15,577 nucleotides of DNA from a bacterium (GTDB lineage: Bacteria > Sumerlaeota > Sumerlaeia > MVZB01), in NCBI GenBank assembly GCA_023480605.1, contig JAMCWS010000175.1, forward strand, positions 1 to 15,577. The letters run 5' to 3'. The notes under the pieces were generated by a model. The model searched no databases, was not told the DNA's origin, and saw only the letters and a program-made list of their open reading frames with translations. Below, in pieces: positions 6,595 to 15,427 of this stretch. Numbering within the stretch: the stretch's first letter is position 1; each line of letters opens with the position of its first letter. The position numbers and the translations under genes were made by a program.

Positions 6595-8787
6595 ATGGAT
6601 AGTCAGATCCTTCCCCTCCACCCGGCGATCATCGAATCAGCGACGCTCGCGCAGCTCGAACGGGCGGTCTACCGGATCGGCGACTCGCTGCTGGCCGGTC
6701 AGACCGCCGCCGGACCGGGGAGTCTGGGCGAAAACTTGATTCTCGTACTCGAGTCGGCGCCGCCGCCTTCAGCCTGGGTCGCCCATGTAACCACCGTTCA
6801 TAAGGGGCGCTGCTTCCGCCCGTTCGCGCTGGCGCCGGCGCTGGGGGCCGTCGCGGCGCGCGGCAGAGAACCGGTCCTCCTGCCCGGGGCGCCCGTGGAA
6901 CACCTGGAGACCGCCGCTCACGCCAGTCTTTCGCTCGACGCCTCGCTCGAAACCACCGTGGCCGTGCCGGTGCGGGCCCAGGGCGGTACTCTCGGCCTGT
7001 GGCTGCTGGGTTTGCGCAAGACACTCGATGCGCTGCCCGATTCGCTGCGGCGCGACCTGGCGGTCGCGGCCGATTCGCTGGGGCTGGCGCTCGGCAGAGC
7101 GATCCGATTTGAACTACTCGGCCTCGAAAACGCGCAAAACCAATACCTCAACGAAGCGATGGCCCGCGCGGCCACGACGGCCGAGAAAAGCGCGATGTTG
7201 AGCGAGTTTCTCGCCATCCTGACCCGTTACTTCGGCTTCACGCGCGTTCTGATCGCCTTCGTCAACGAGGAAGCCCAGGTTCTGCGCAGCGAACTCCACA
7301 CCGGATTCGACACGACATTCCAGCCCTTCACGATCAGCCTGGGCGACACGGGCAACTTTTTCATCGCGGCGATCCTGGCGAGCGAGGCGGTGATATACGA
7401 CGCCCGGCGGACGGGCTTCCCCGCCAATTTTCCCCAACTGGACCGCATCGACCGCCTCGAACGCGCCGCCGTCTTTCCCCTCCGGGTCGGCTCCGCGCCG
7501 CTGGGTCTTATTTATGCGGACCAACTCGTCCTGGACGGCACGCCTTATTTCCAGAGCGTTTTCCAGGGCTTCGCGCGCCTGGCCTCGGTTGCCGTCGAGA
7601 ACCTTATCCAGCGGACCAGCGCCGAGCGCCGGGCCGAAACCGACGCCCTGACCGGGCTCAACAACCGGGCCTATCTCGACCGGATACTCGAAATCGAAAT
7701 TCCCCGGGTCAAGCGCTACAACCACCCCATCAGCCTGCTGATGATCGACCTGTGCGATTTTAAAAACATCAACGACACCTACGGCCACCAGTTCGGCGAT
7801 TACATCTTGCGCGAAACGGCCGCCCTCATTCAGGCCAACGTCCGCCGGCCCGACGTCGCGGTCCGCTACGGTGGCGACGAGTTCGTCGTGCTGATGGTCA
7901 ACACCACCTACGAGCAGGCCGAGCGCGTGCGCGACCGTATCGAGCGGGCCTTCGTCGAGCGCAACCGCCTTCAAACCGACGAGCGCATGGTCATTAACAT
8001 CAGCCTGGGTCTGCGCGCGGCCGACGCCCACAGCATCGAGGGATTGCTCTACGACGCCGACATGGCGATGTATGCCCACAAGGCCGAACAACTGCGCGCC
8101 CAACTTCTCAAAGCGCTCATCGTCGGCAACATCGAAAAGATTGAGAAAGCCAACCGAGTTGTCGGCAGCTTGTGTAATATGCTTTACAAAAAAGAACCCT
8201 ATTACTGCGACCACAGCCGCCGCGTCGCCCATCTGGCGCTGGTCGTCGCCCGCCGCATCGGCCTGCCGGCGCACGAACTCGTGATCCTGGCTCTGGCCGC
8301 ACTTCTGCACGACGTCGGCAAAGTCTCCATTCCCACCGAGATTCTTCAGAAAACCGACCCGTTGACCGAGAGCGAGCGCGAGGCCATGCGTCATCATCCG
8401 GCCCTGGGCGAGGAGTTTTTTGAAGGCATCGAGCACCTCGAACCGATCCGGCCGATCATTCGTTCCCACCACGAACGTTTCGACGGCGATCTGACGGGCC
8501 GCCATCCCGGCTACCCCGACGGACTCAGCGGCCAGCGGATTCCCCTGGGGGCGCGCATCCTGCACCTGGCCGAATGCGCCGACGGCATGCTGTCGGGCCG
8601 CCCCTACCGCACCTCGATTCCCGCCGCGACGGTTACCCACGTCCTGCGCCAGGAGGCCGGCAAGTCCTTCGAGCCGCGGCTGGTCGAGGTATTGCTGGCC
8701 GACCAGGACTGGTATCGCGGCCTCGGGAATGCGGACGCAATCGAAAATTTGCTTTCGATCGAACGCCAATGCCCGGAAGTGACGTGA
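6595..8787 (+). CDS. GAF-GGDEF-HD-GYP bifunctional cyclic-di-GMP signalling protein
   Basis: A 730-residue cytoplasmic protein with both synthetic and degradative cyclic-di-GMP modules. Residues 1-180 look like a degenerate GAF domain, about 190-340 like a second GAF domain (sensor). The GGDEF domain (about 345-510) starts DALTGLNNRAYLD (Asp350), has an intact GGDEF at 426-430, and an inhibitory RxxD site (RRPD) five residues before it. The guanine-contact Asn and Asp of NINDTYGHQFGD are kept, favouring c-di-GMP over cGAMP. The HD-GYP domain has His572-Asp573 (LLHDVGK), HHPALGEEF, HHE 625-627, GYP 639-641 and RPYR. Between the DG and GYP parts there is an unusual 7-residue stretch (DLTGRHP) where one residue is normal. 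Start: ATG 6595 is downstream of the promoter; the frame is open back to 6406 but that part has no family similarity. The ribosome site is weak. No transmembrane segment is seen. Confidence 0.93.
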   Translation: MDSQILPLHPAIIESATLAQLERAVYRIGDSLLAGQTAAGPGSLGENLILVLESAPPPSAWVAHVTTVHKGRCFRPFALAPALGAVAARGREPVLLPGAPVEHLETAAHASLSLDASLETTVAVPVRAQGGTLGLWLLGLRKTLDALPDSLRRDLAVAADSLGLALGRAIRFELLGLENAQNQYLNEAMARAATTAEKSAMLSEFLAILTRYFGFTRVLIAFVNEEAQVLRSELHTGFDTTFQPFTISLGDTGNFFIAAILASEAVIYDARRTGFPANFPQLDRIDRLERAAVFPLRVGSAPLGLIYADQLVLDGTPYFQSVFQGFARLASVAVENLIQRTSAERRAETDALTGLNNRAYLDRILEIEIPRVKRYNHPISLLMIDLCDFKNINDTYGHQFGDYILRETAALIQANVRRPDVAVRYGGDEFVVLMVNTTYEQAERVRDRIERAFVERNRLQTDERMVINISLGLRAADAHSIEGLLYDADMAMYAHKAEQLRAQLLKALIVGNIEKIEKANRVVGSLCNMLYKKEPYYCDHSRRVAHLALVVARRIGLPAHELVILALAALLHDVGKVSIPTEILQKTDPLTESEREAMRHHPALGEEFFEGIEHLEPIRPIIRSHHERFDGDLTGRHPGYPDGLSGQRIPLGARILHLAECADGMLSGRPYRTSIPAATVTHVLRQEAGKSFEPRLVEVLLADQDWYRGLGNADAIENLLSIERQCPEVT

Positions 8788-9293
8788 GCCGCCTGCGCGA
8801 CGTTTGCCGCCGGATTCCATTCACGCGCCGGTTCATCCAGGACGCCATATCGTGTGGTTGAGACTTGCTTGCCGCCATATCCCGAAGCAAATCCGACCAC
8901 TTTGCGGTCCTTCCTGATTCGGCAAGACATTGCAACGCTGTTTCTCACGCGGAGGCCCAAAAACACGCAGTATAATGGATTCAGTCATATCTCGTATGCC
9001 ACATCGATATATCTCGCGTCATAATGAGTGATGCCCACGTAACCCACGGTCTCCGAGCGAACTCATTCATATGTTTTTTCTCCGTGTCTTCGTGACTTTG
9101 TGTGTGGAATAAGAGATCAAGGACGATCCTCGAAGACGGGCGTTTTTAGCTTGCGCTTCCGCTGCCGTTTATTTATTCTTCGAAAAGCTGGAATTGGCTC
9201 CTGTTCTCGTTCCGGAAGGCCCGGTGTTGCGGGCGCCCGTTGTGGCGGGCAATTTGACCCACTCTGGTGGTCGAAAGACGCAGGTCTGGCACG
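8788..9293. other. 506-bp intergenic region between c-di-GMP gene and ftsK
   Basis: No gene is supported here. It contains a TATAAT at 8971-8976 without a -35, a GCAAA/TTTGC hairpin around 8887-8905 without a T tract, a degenerate octamer repeat at 9080-9107, and an ATATCTCG motif seen twice near 8985-9020. Small frames at about 9100-9360 and 9194-9487 overlap the ftsK start and look spurious. No convincing terminator for the upstream gene or promoter for ftsK could be identified. Confidence 0.5.
9080..9107 (+). repeat. Degenerate 8-bp tandem repeat (CTYYGTGW, three and a half copies)
   Basis: CTCCGTGT, CTTCGTGA and CTTTGTGT follow head to tail at 9080-9103, with a partial GTGG after them. 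All three units fit CTYYGTGW. It lies in non-coding sequence roughly 190 bases before ftsK. From memory, very similar CTTCGTGT-type runs are common between genes in unrelated environmental bacteria; I cannot verify this here. Confidence 0.6.
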
Positions 9294-11972
9294 ATGGTTG
9301 TCAAAACGGATTCCCCGGTCTATGTTCCGGAAGGGCGGACGGTCTTTATCCGCGAAATCCTGAGCATAGTGCTCGGTCTGGTCTCAATACTGCTCTTCCT
9401 GGCGTTGCTTTCGTGGCGGCGCGACGCCAACTGGATCGGCCCCGTCGGGGGCTGGATTGCCACCAATCTGGTTTTCATCCTGGGTGAATACATCTGTTTC
9501 GCGCTGCCCGTCATGCTGGCCCTGAGCGCCGCGCACGGTCTGCGCGGCGCGGCGCCTTTGCCCGAGTCCCAGCGTTCATGGCTCCGCGGCCTGGGGGGGC
9601 TGGCGCTGATCGTCTCGTCCTGCGCGCTGCTGGCGCTACTCGATCCCGCGGCCGGGCGCGAGGCCACGACGCGGGCCTTCGAACTGGGCGGCCTCATCGG
9701 CAACCTGCTGATCAACGACCAGGGCGCCGGGCTGGGGGTGCTGCTCGGTCGGGTGGGCGCGTTCGTCGTCTTCGGCGGCCTGACGCTGATCGGCCTCGTC
9801 CTGATTACCGAAACGCTGCTGCGCGACCTGGCGCGGCTGCTTTGGAAGCTCCTGCGGCTGGGGCGTTGCCTGCGCCATGTCTTGAAAATACCGGCGTGGG
9901 TGGGCCATTGGGTTGGGCGTTGGCCGTCATGGCGCGTTCCCCGTCTGGCGAGGGCGGTGGAATTCCTGGCCGCCTTGCGCCAGGACGCCGTGGAATATGT
10001 GCGCGGCATCGAGTTCCGGCGACCGCACGGCTCACGGACCATCGGCATAGGGCCGGTCATCGAACTGGTGGCCGCACCGAGTGACGGCCGGAGCGATGAT
10101 ATCACCTTACATGCGCCCGGCGGTGAGGCCGTCTCCCGCTCGTCGGCGGTTTTCCCGCGCCCGAAGGCCGGCCCGGCGCCGGCCGATCTCTTCCGCGGCG
10201 CCCCTCCGGAAGCGATCGTTCACGAAGCGCCGCCGGCCATCAAGCCGCGCCCGGCCGCCCCGACCGCCGACGGGGTGGCGCTCGAAAACCCCGTCGACCG
10301 CGGCCCCGACCTCCAGCGGGCGGCGCGTGAGAAGCCCGCCCCCGTCCAGGCCGAAATGGATCTTTTCCCGGCCGAATATCAGTTGCCGCCCCACAGCCTG
10401 TTGAGCGACCCGCCGACAACCCTCTACCGGATCAGCGAGGAAGAGAAAACGGCGCTTTCGCGCCGGATCGAGCAGACGCTGGCGCAGTTCAAAGTCGAGG
10501 TCGAGGTGATCGAGGTGATCCAGGGGCCGGTCATCACGCGCTTCGCGCTCAAGGTGGCCCCCGGCGTGCGCGTCAACAAGATCCAGGCGCTGGAGAGCGA
10601 ACTGGCCATGGCGCTCAAGGCCCAGCACGTCCGCATCCTGGCGCCGATCCCGGGCCAGGCGGCCGTCGGCATCGAGGTGCCCAACAAAAGGGCCAACCCG
10701 GTGATGGTGAAGGAATTGCTGACGAGTGACTCGTTCCTCAATTCCAAATCGCCGCTGTCGTTCGCGCTGGGCAAGAACATCGCCGGCGAACCGGTCATCT
10801 GTGATCTGGCCCAGATGCCCCACCTGCTGATCGCCGGCACGACGGGCTCGGGCAAATCGGTTTGCCTCAACACGATCATCGCCTCGTTGCTTTATCGCAA
10901 CAAGCCCGACCGGGTTAAATTTGTCATGATTGACCCCAAGCGCGTCGAGCTGTCGATCTACCAGGCCATCCCGCACCTGTGCGCGCCGGTGGTCAGCGAA
11001 ACGCGCAAGGCCGCCGCGGCCCTGGCCTGGTGCATCGAACAGATGGAGGAGCGTTATCGCGTCCTGGCCGAGATCGGCGTGCGCAACATCGACGGCTATA
11101 ACGCGGTCTTGAACGACAAGCAGCCCAACAAGAAGGCCATGGGCCGCCAACTCACGTTCCTGCCCCACGTCGTGATCATCATCGACGAGTTGGCCGACCT
11201 GATGATGGTGGCGCGCAACGAGGTCGAAGAATACGTCATCCGCCTGGCGCAGATGGCGCGCGCCGTCGGCATGCACCTGATCATCGCCACGCAACGACCC
11301 TCGGTGAACGTCATCACGGGCATCATCAAGGCCAATTTCCCCAGCCGCATCGCTTTCCAGGTCAGTTCGAAGGTCGACTCGCGCACGATTCTCGACATGA
11401 ACGGCGCCGAGGCGCTCATGGGACGCGGCGACATGCTCTACTCGCCCGGCGGCGTCAAGCCGTTCCGCATCCAGGGGGCGTTCGTCGCCGACGCCGAGAT
11501 CGAGCGTTTGGCCGACTACATCCGCGAGCAGGAGAAGGCCCGTTACGAGAAAGAGGACTTCGAGGCGCGGCCCACGCCGGCCGAGCGCGCCAAAGCCCAG
11601 CTTCAGATCGACGAGAGCGACGGCGATGAGGGCGACGGTTATCCCGACGACGGGCTCGAGCCGGGTGAACGGCGCATCCTGCCCGGCCTGGCCGTCGCGG
11701 GATTGGCCGGCTCGGCGCCCCTCACGCCGGCCGACATGGAACTGCTCTCCGACGACATGCTCTACGACATGGCGTTGCGCCTGATCCTGGAGTCGCGCAA
11801 GGCCTCGGTCAGCTATATCCAGCGGCGGATGAAGATCGGCTACTCGCGCGCGGGCCGCATCATGGACATGCTCGAAGAGAAGGGAATCGTCGGCCCTTAC
11901 CAGGGCTCCAAGCCCCGCGATCTGTTGGTGGACCCGGAGGAGTATCTGAATTCGGCAAAAGATGACTCTTAG
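9294..11972 (+). CDS. ftsK: DNA translocase FtsK/SpoIIIE
   Basis: A septum-anchored, ATP-driven double-strand DNA pump that clears and aligns chromosome termini during division. The 892-residue product starts with a membrane domain of four to five hydrophobic helices (about residues 16-190; first helix IREILSIVLGLVSILLFLALL), then a Pro/Ala-rich linker to about 380. The RecA-like motor follows: Walker A GTTGSGKS at 515-522, Walker B VVIIIDEL with Asp631-Glu632, and the sensor stretch ATQRPSVNVITGIIKANFPS. The C-terminal gamma winged helix (about 820-885; SYIQRRMKIGYSRAGRIMDM, EEKGIVGPYQGSKPR) reads polar chromosome motifs in known FtsK proteins. Length lies between B. subtilis SpoIIIE (about 790) and E. 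coli FtsK (1329, long linker). Start: ATG 9294 gives MVVKTDSPVY; an in-frame GTG at 9267 adds nine residues with no better ribosome site, so the start is uncertain by that amount. Monocistronic; no clear terminator. Confidence 0.96.
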   Translation: MVVKTDSPVYVPEGRTVFIREILSIVLGLVSILLFLALLSWRRDANWIGPVGGWIATNLVFILGEYICFALPVMLALSAAHGLRGAAPLPESQRSWLRGLGGLALIVSSCALLALLDPAAGREATTRAFELGGLIGNLLINDQGAGLGVLLGRVGAFVVFGGLTLIGLVLITETLLRDLARLLWKLLRLGRCLRHVLKIPAWVGHWVGRWPSWRVPRLARAVEFLAALRQDAVEYVRGIEFRRPHGSRTIGIGPVIELVAAPSDGRSDDITLHAPGGEAVSRSSAVFPRPKAGPAPADLFRGAPPEAIVHEAPPAIKPRPAAPTADGVALENPVDRGPDLQRAAREKPAPVQAEMDLFPAEYQLPPHSLLSDPPTTLYRISEEEKTALSRRIEQTLAQFKVEVEVIEVIQGPVITRFALKVAPGVRVNKIQALESELAMALKAQHVRILAPIPGQAAVGIEVPNKRANPVMVKELLTSDSFLNSKSPLSFALGKNIAGEPVICDLAQMPHLLIAGTTGSGKSVCLNTIIASLLYRNKPDRVKFVMIDPKRVELSIYQAIPHLCAPVVSETRKAAAALAWCIEQMEERYRVLAEIGVRNIDGYNAVLNDKQPNKKAMGRQLTFLPHVVIIIDELADLMMVARNEVEEYVIRLAQMARAVGMHLIIATQRPSVNVITGIIKANFPSRIAFQVSSKVDSRTILDMNGAEALMGRGDMLYSPGGVKPFRIQGAFVADAEIERLADYIREQEKARYEKEDFEARPTPAERAKAQLQIDESDGDEGDGYPDDGLEPGERRILPGLAVAGLAGSAPLTPADMELLSDDMLYDMALRLILESRKASVSYIQRRMKIGYSRAGRIMDMLEEKGIVGPYQGSKPRDLLVDPEEYLNSAKDDS

Positions 11973-12448
11973 CCTGCTCCCTATGACATTGAATGAACGA
12001 TGTGAAAGCCGCCTATTCACGGCGTCCCATCGTCCGGAAAAAACCTCTTCGGATGTCACGTATATTGCCTTCAGTCAATACACGCCGGCGCTCCGCCCCT
12101 CCCGATTGAAGTAGTTCCGCCAAGAGCCACCCGGTACGCCACGCCCCCGCGCCCCGCGGCGGCCTGGTTTTCGGATAATGATTGACAATTTTGTCGCCGC
12201 GTGATGTCGTGTCAGGCTTGGAGTGGGTGTCGATCACCTCGGCATGCAGCCTTCGTCCGACGCGAAAACAGGTGCCCGCGATGGCTTGCCGGCCACGCAG
12301 GGCGGAATCGGCGCCCTCGGGAATACGGGGGCCGGAGGTTCTGGCGCCATCCGGGCCGCGGGGGGAGGGCGCGCGGCGAAAGCATCATAGGATTCAAAAA
12401 CGCCCCTTGTGGGCCGATAGTTTATTACCAACGAAAAGGGAGAGGAAC
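11973..12448. other. 476-bp intergenic region before pyruvate phosphate dikinase
   Basis: Holds an imperfect hairpin GTATATTG / CAATACAC (12060-12083, 8-base loop, one mismatch) without a T tract, and a perfect TTGACA at 12182-12187 with only a poor -10 (TGTCGT) at 17 bases. That TTGACA overlaps a small GACAA-TT-TTGTC dyad (12184-12195). If used, the dikinase leader would be about 230 bases. An open frame continues from 12182 into the dikinase gene, but the first 89 codons show no family similarity. Confidence 0.5.
12437..12445 (+). promoter_or_regulatory. Ribosome binding site that fixes the dikinase start
   Basis: AGGGAGAGG lies 3-6 bases before the ATG at 12449. Together with the family-typical MAKKYVYSFG start this excludes the longer upstream frame. 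Confidence 0.85.
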
Positions 12449-15214
12449 ATGGCGAAAAAGTACGTCTATTCCTTCGGCAACGGCAAGGCCGATGGACATG
12501 GCGGACAGCGGGTTCTGCTGGGCGGCAAGGGCGCCAATCTGCACGAAATGACCCGCATCGGTCTGCCGGTGCCCGCCGGTTTCACCATCACCACCGAAGT
12601 TTGCACCTATTTCTACGATCACGGTCGGAAATACCCGTCCGAGTTGAAGGCCGAGGTCGACAAGGCCATCCGCAAGTTCGAAAAGGCGATGGGGAAAAAG
12701 TTCGGCGATCTGAAGAACCCCCTGCTGGTTTCGGTGCGCTCGGGCGCCCGCGATTCGATGCCCGGCATGATGGACACCATCCTCAACCTGGGCCTTAACG
12801 ACGCCACCACCGAGTCGGTCGCCGCCAAGAGCGGCAATCCGCGCTTCGCCTGGGACTGCTACCGCCGTTTTTTACAGCCGGCGGCGGCCGCCCGTCCGGG
12901 CGTGCAGAAGCGCGCCGGCGAATTGCATGAGCCCTTCGAAACGGTCATCGACGGCCTGAAGAAGGAACGGGGCGCCCAAAGCGACCTCGACCTGAACGTC
13001 GAGGATCTGAAAGAACTGGTCGCGCGCTTCAAGGCCCTCATCAAGGAGCGCACCGGCGAGGAATTCCCCACCAAGCCCCAGGACCAGCTTTGGGGCGCCA
13101 TCGGCGCCGTGTTCGGCTCGTGGAACAATGACCGCGCCATCGTCTATCGCCGTAAATACGGCATCCCCCACGATTGGGGCACGGCCGTCAACGTGCAGGC
13201 CATGGTTTACGGCAACATGGGCGACACTTCGGCCACCGGCGTCGCCTTCACACGCGACCCCGCCACCGGCGAGAAGGTTTTCTACGGCGAATACCTGATC
13301 AACGCCCAAGGTGAGGACGTCGTCGCAGGGGTGCGCACGCCCCAGCCGATCGCCGCGCTCAGGGACGAGATGCCCAAAGCCCACGCCGAACTGGAAAAGG
13401 TCCGTAAAATCCTCGAACAGCACTTCCGCGACATGCAGGACTTCGAGTTTACCATCGAGGAAAAAAAGCTCTACATGCTCCAGACCCGCAATGGCAAGCG
13501 CACCGGCCTGGCGGCCGTCCGCATCGCCTGCGAAATGGTCCAGGAGAAGTTGATCACCCCGGAAATGGCCCTGGCCCGCATCCCGGCCGATTCGTTGACC
13601 CACCTGCTGGCCCCGATCTTCGACGCGGCCGAAGCCAAGAAGGCCACGCCATTGGCCCGCGGCCTGGCCGCCGGCCCCGGCGCCGCCTCGGGCATGGCCG
13701 TCTTCGACGCCAACGAGGCCGTCAAGATCGCCCGCGCCGGCAACCCCGTCATTCTGGTCCGCATCGAGACCAGCCCCGAGGATCTGCGCGGCATGATCGA
13801 GGCCGAAGGCATCCTGACGGCCCGCGGCGGCGTCAGCTCGCACGCGGCCCTCGTCGCCCGCCAGATGGGCAAGGTCTGCGTGGCCGGCTGCGGCGACCTG
13901 CAAATCGACTACCACAACAAGCTGATGACGGTCGACGGCCAGACGATCAAACAGGGCGATTTTATCTCCATCGACGGCACCCTGGGTCAGGTCTACGCCG
14001 GCAAGATCAAAACGGCGCCATCCGAGATCATCCAGGTGCTGGTGGACAAAACGCTTGACCCCAAGACCAGCGCGACTTATCAGAACTACGCCAAATTGAT
14101 GAAATGGGCCGACCAGTATCGTCGACTCGACGTGCGCACTAATGCCGACCAACCCGATCAGGCCGCGAACGCCGTCGCCTTCGGCGCTTCGGGCATCGGC
14201 CTGTGCCGGACCGAGCATATGTTCTTCGGCGGCGAGCGGATCTATTCGGTCCGCAAAATGATCCTGGCCGAAACCCCCGAGGAGCGCAGGGCCGCCCTGG
14301 CCGAACTGCTCCCCTATCAGCGCGAGGACTTCGCCGGCATCTTCCGGGCCATGAAGGGCCTGCCGGTGACGATCCGCACGCTTGATCCGCCCTTGCACGA
14401 GTTCCTGCCGCACGAACCCGAGGCGATCGCCGAGACCGCCAGGAAGCTCGGCGCCAGCGAAGACGCCGTCAAGGCGCGCGTCGCCTCGCTGCACGAGGCC
14501 AACCCCATGCTAGGCCACCGCGGCTGCCGCCTGGGCAACGTCTATCCCGAAATCACCGAGATGCAGGTGCGGGCCATCTTCGAGGCCGCGGCCGAGGTGA
14601 TGGGCGAGAAAATCAAGGTCAAGCCGGAGATCATGATCCCGCTGGTCGGATTCGCGCGCGAACTCAAGCTCCAACTGGACGTGGCCAACCGCGTGGCCGA
14701 GGAAGTGAGGAAAGAAACCGGCAAGAAGATCGATTACCTGGTCGGCACGATGATCGAGATCCCGCGCGGCGCCTTGTGCGCCGACGAGATCGCCCAATAC
14801 GCCGAGTTCTTCAGTTTCGGCACCAACGACCTGACCCAGACCTGCCTTGGCATGAGCCGCGACGACGCCGGCTCGTTCCTGTCCGAATACCAGGAACTGG
14901 ATATTATCCCGCGTAATCCTTTCGAAGCCATCGACCAGGACGGCGTGGGCCAGCTCATGAGAATCGCCATCGAGAAGAGCCGGACCGTCCGGCCGAACAT
15001 CAAGCTGGGCATTTGCGGCGAGCACGGCGGCGAGCCTTCCAGCGTCATGTTCTGCCATGACCTCGGCCTGACCTACGTCAGTTGCAGCCCCTTCCGCGTG
15101 CCGGTGGCCCGCCTGGCGGCGGCCCAGGCGGCCTTGAAGGAAGCGGCGGCGAAGAAAGATCGCAAGAAGCCGGCCAAGTCACGAAAGAAGACGGCCGGCA
15201 AGGGCAGGAAATAA
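12449..15214 (+). CDS. ppdK: Pyruvate, phosphate dikinase
   Basis: Reversibly converts pyruvate, ATP and phosphate to phosphoenolpyruvate, AMP and pyrophosphate; in anaerobes it often works in the glycolytic direction with PPi. The 921-residue protein shows all three domains. The ATP-grasp part has LLGGKGANLHEMTRIGLPVP, SVRSGARDSMPGMMDTILNL and later EFTIEEKKLYMLQTRNGKRT. The swivelling phosphohistidine domain has GGVSSHAALVARQMGKVCVAGC with catalytic His465. The C-terminal PEP/pyruvate barrel has GIGLCRTEHMFF, FGTNDLTQTCLGMSRDDAGSFL and GICGEHGG with catalytic Cys856. The residue two before the catalytic His, a regulatory Thr in plant and many bacterial enzymes (TSH), is Ser463 here. The protein is slightly longer than usual (about 875-900) because of a lysine-rich tail: 13 of the last 25 residues are Lys or Arg. 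Start set by AGGGAGAGG at 12437-12445. Monocistronic, with its own terminator. Confidence 0.97.
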   Translation: MAKKYVYSFGNGKADGHGGQRVLLGGKGANLHEMTRIGLPVPAGFTITTEVCTYFYDHGRKYPSELKAEVDKAIRKFEKAMGKKFGDLKNPLLVSVRSGARDSMPGMMDTILNLGLNDATTESVAAKSGNPRFAWDCYRRFLQPAAAARPGVQKRAGELHEPFETVIDGLKKERGAQSDLDLNVEDLKELVARFKALIKERTGEEFPTKPQDQLWGAIGAVFGSWNNDRAIVYRRKYGIPHDWGTAVNVQAMVYGNMGDTSATGVAFTRDPATGEKVFYGEYLINAQGEDVVAGVRTPQPIAALRDEMPKAHAELEKVRKILEQHFRDMQDFEFTIEEKKLYMLQTRNGKRTGLAAVRIACEMVQEKLITPEMALARIPADSLTHLLAPIFDAAEAKKATPLARGLAAGPGAASGMAVFDANEAVKIARAGNPVILVRIETSPEDLRGMIEAEGILTARGGVSSHAALVARQMGKVCVAGCGDLQIDYHNKLMTVDGQTIKQGDFISIDGTLGQVYAGKIKTAPSEIIQVLVDKTLDPKTSATYQNYAKLMKWADQYRRLDVRTNADQPDQAANAVAFGASGIGLCRTEHMFFGGERIYSVRKMILAETPEERRAALAELLPYQREDFAGIFRAMKGLPVTIRTLDPPLHEFLPHEPEAIAETARKLGASEDAVKARVASLHEANPMLGHRGCRLGNVYPEITEMQVRAIFEAAAEVMGEKIKVKPEIMIPLVGFARELKLQLDVANRVAEEVRKETGKKIDYLVGTMIEIPRGALCADEIAQYAEFFSFGTNDLTQTCLGMSRDDAGSFLSEYQELDIIPRNPFEAIDQDGVGQLMRIAIEKSRTVRPNIKLGICGEHGGEPSSVMFCHDLGLTYVSCSPFRVPVARLAAAQAALKEAAAKKDRKKPAKSRKKTAGKGRK

Positions 15215-15257
15215 ACTGTCTGGCGTGTCGTCCGCTTGCCGGACGGCGCATTGCCTG

Positions 15258-15290
15258 GGGCGGATCCGACGGGATCCGCCCTTTTTTTTT
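15258..15290 (+). terminator. Rho-independent terminator of the dikinase gene
   Basis: GGGCGGATCC (15258-15267), loop GACG, GGATCCGCCC (15272-15281): a perfect 10-bp stem followed directly by nine T. It sits 43 bases after the stop codon. One of the clearest regulatory elements in the window. Confidence 0.95.
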
Positions 15291-15427
15291 CGCCCGCGAC
15301 AAGTGGCGTCCAGGGCAGGTAGTTTGTTTCCTTCCCCGCGGACGGGCGGCCGCCGCCGGCTGTGGGGTTCGCGGGCAAAAGTCGACACCAACATCGTGAA
15401 AATGAACACGAACCGGATCGGTCAAGC

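Noticed and set aside
7114..8820. Long minus-strand open frame opposite the c-di-GMP gene
   Set aside because: Antisense frame produced by GC-rich codon use. The sense strand has full domain motifs; the antisense product has none.
10107..12059. 650-codon minus-strand frame opposite ftsK
   Set aside because: Same codon-bias artefact. Its sequence is a His/Asp/Arg/Gly-rich shadow with no domain.
12182..12448. 89-codon upstream extension of pyruvate phosphate dikinase
   Set aside because: Family similarity and a good ribosome site begin at 12449. The upstream part is Arg/Pro-rich non-coding sequence.
12872..14494. 540-codon minus-strand frame opposite the dikinase gene
   Set aside because: Antisense shadow without ribosome site or motifs.
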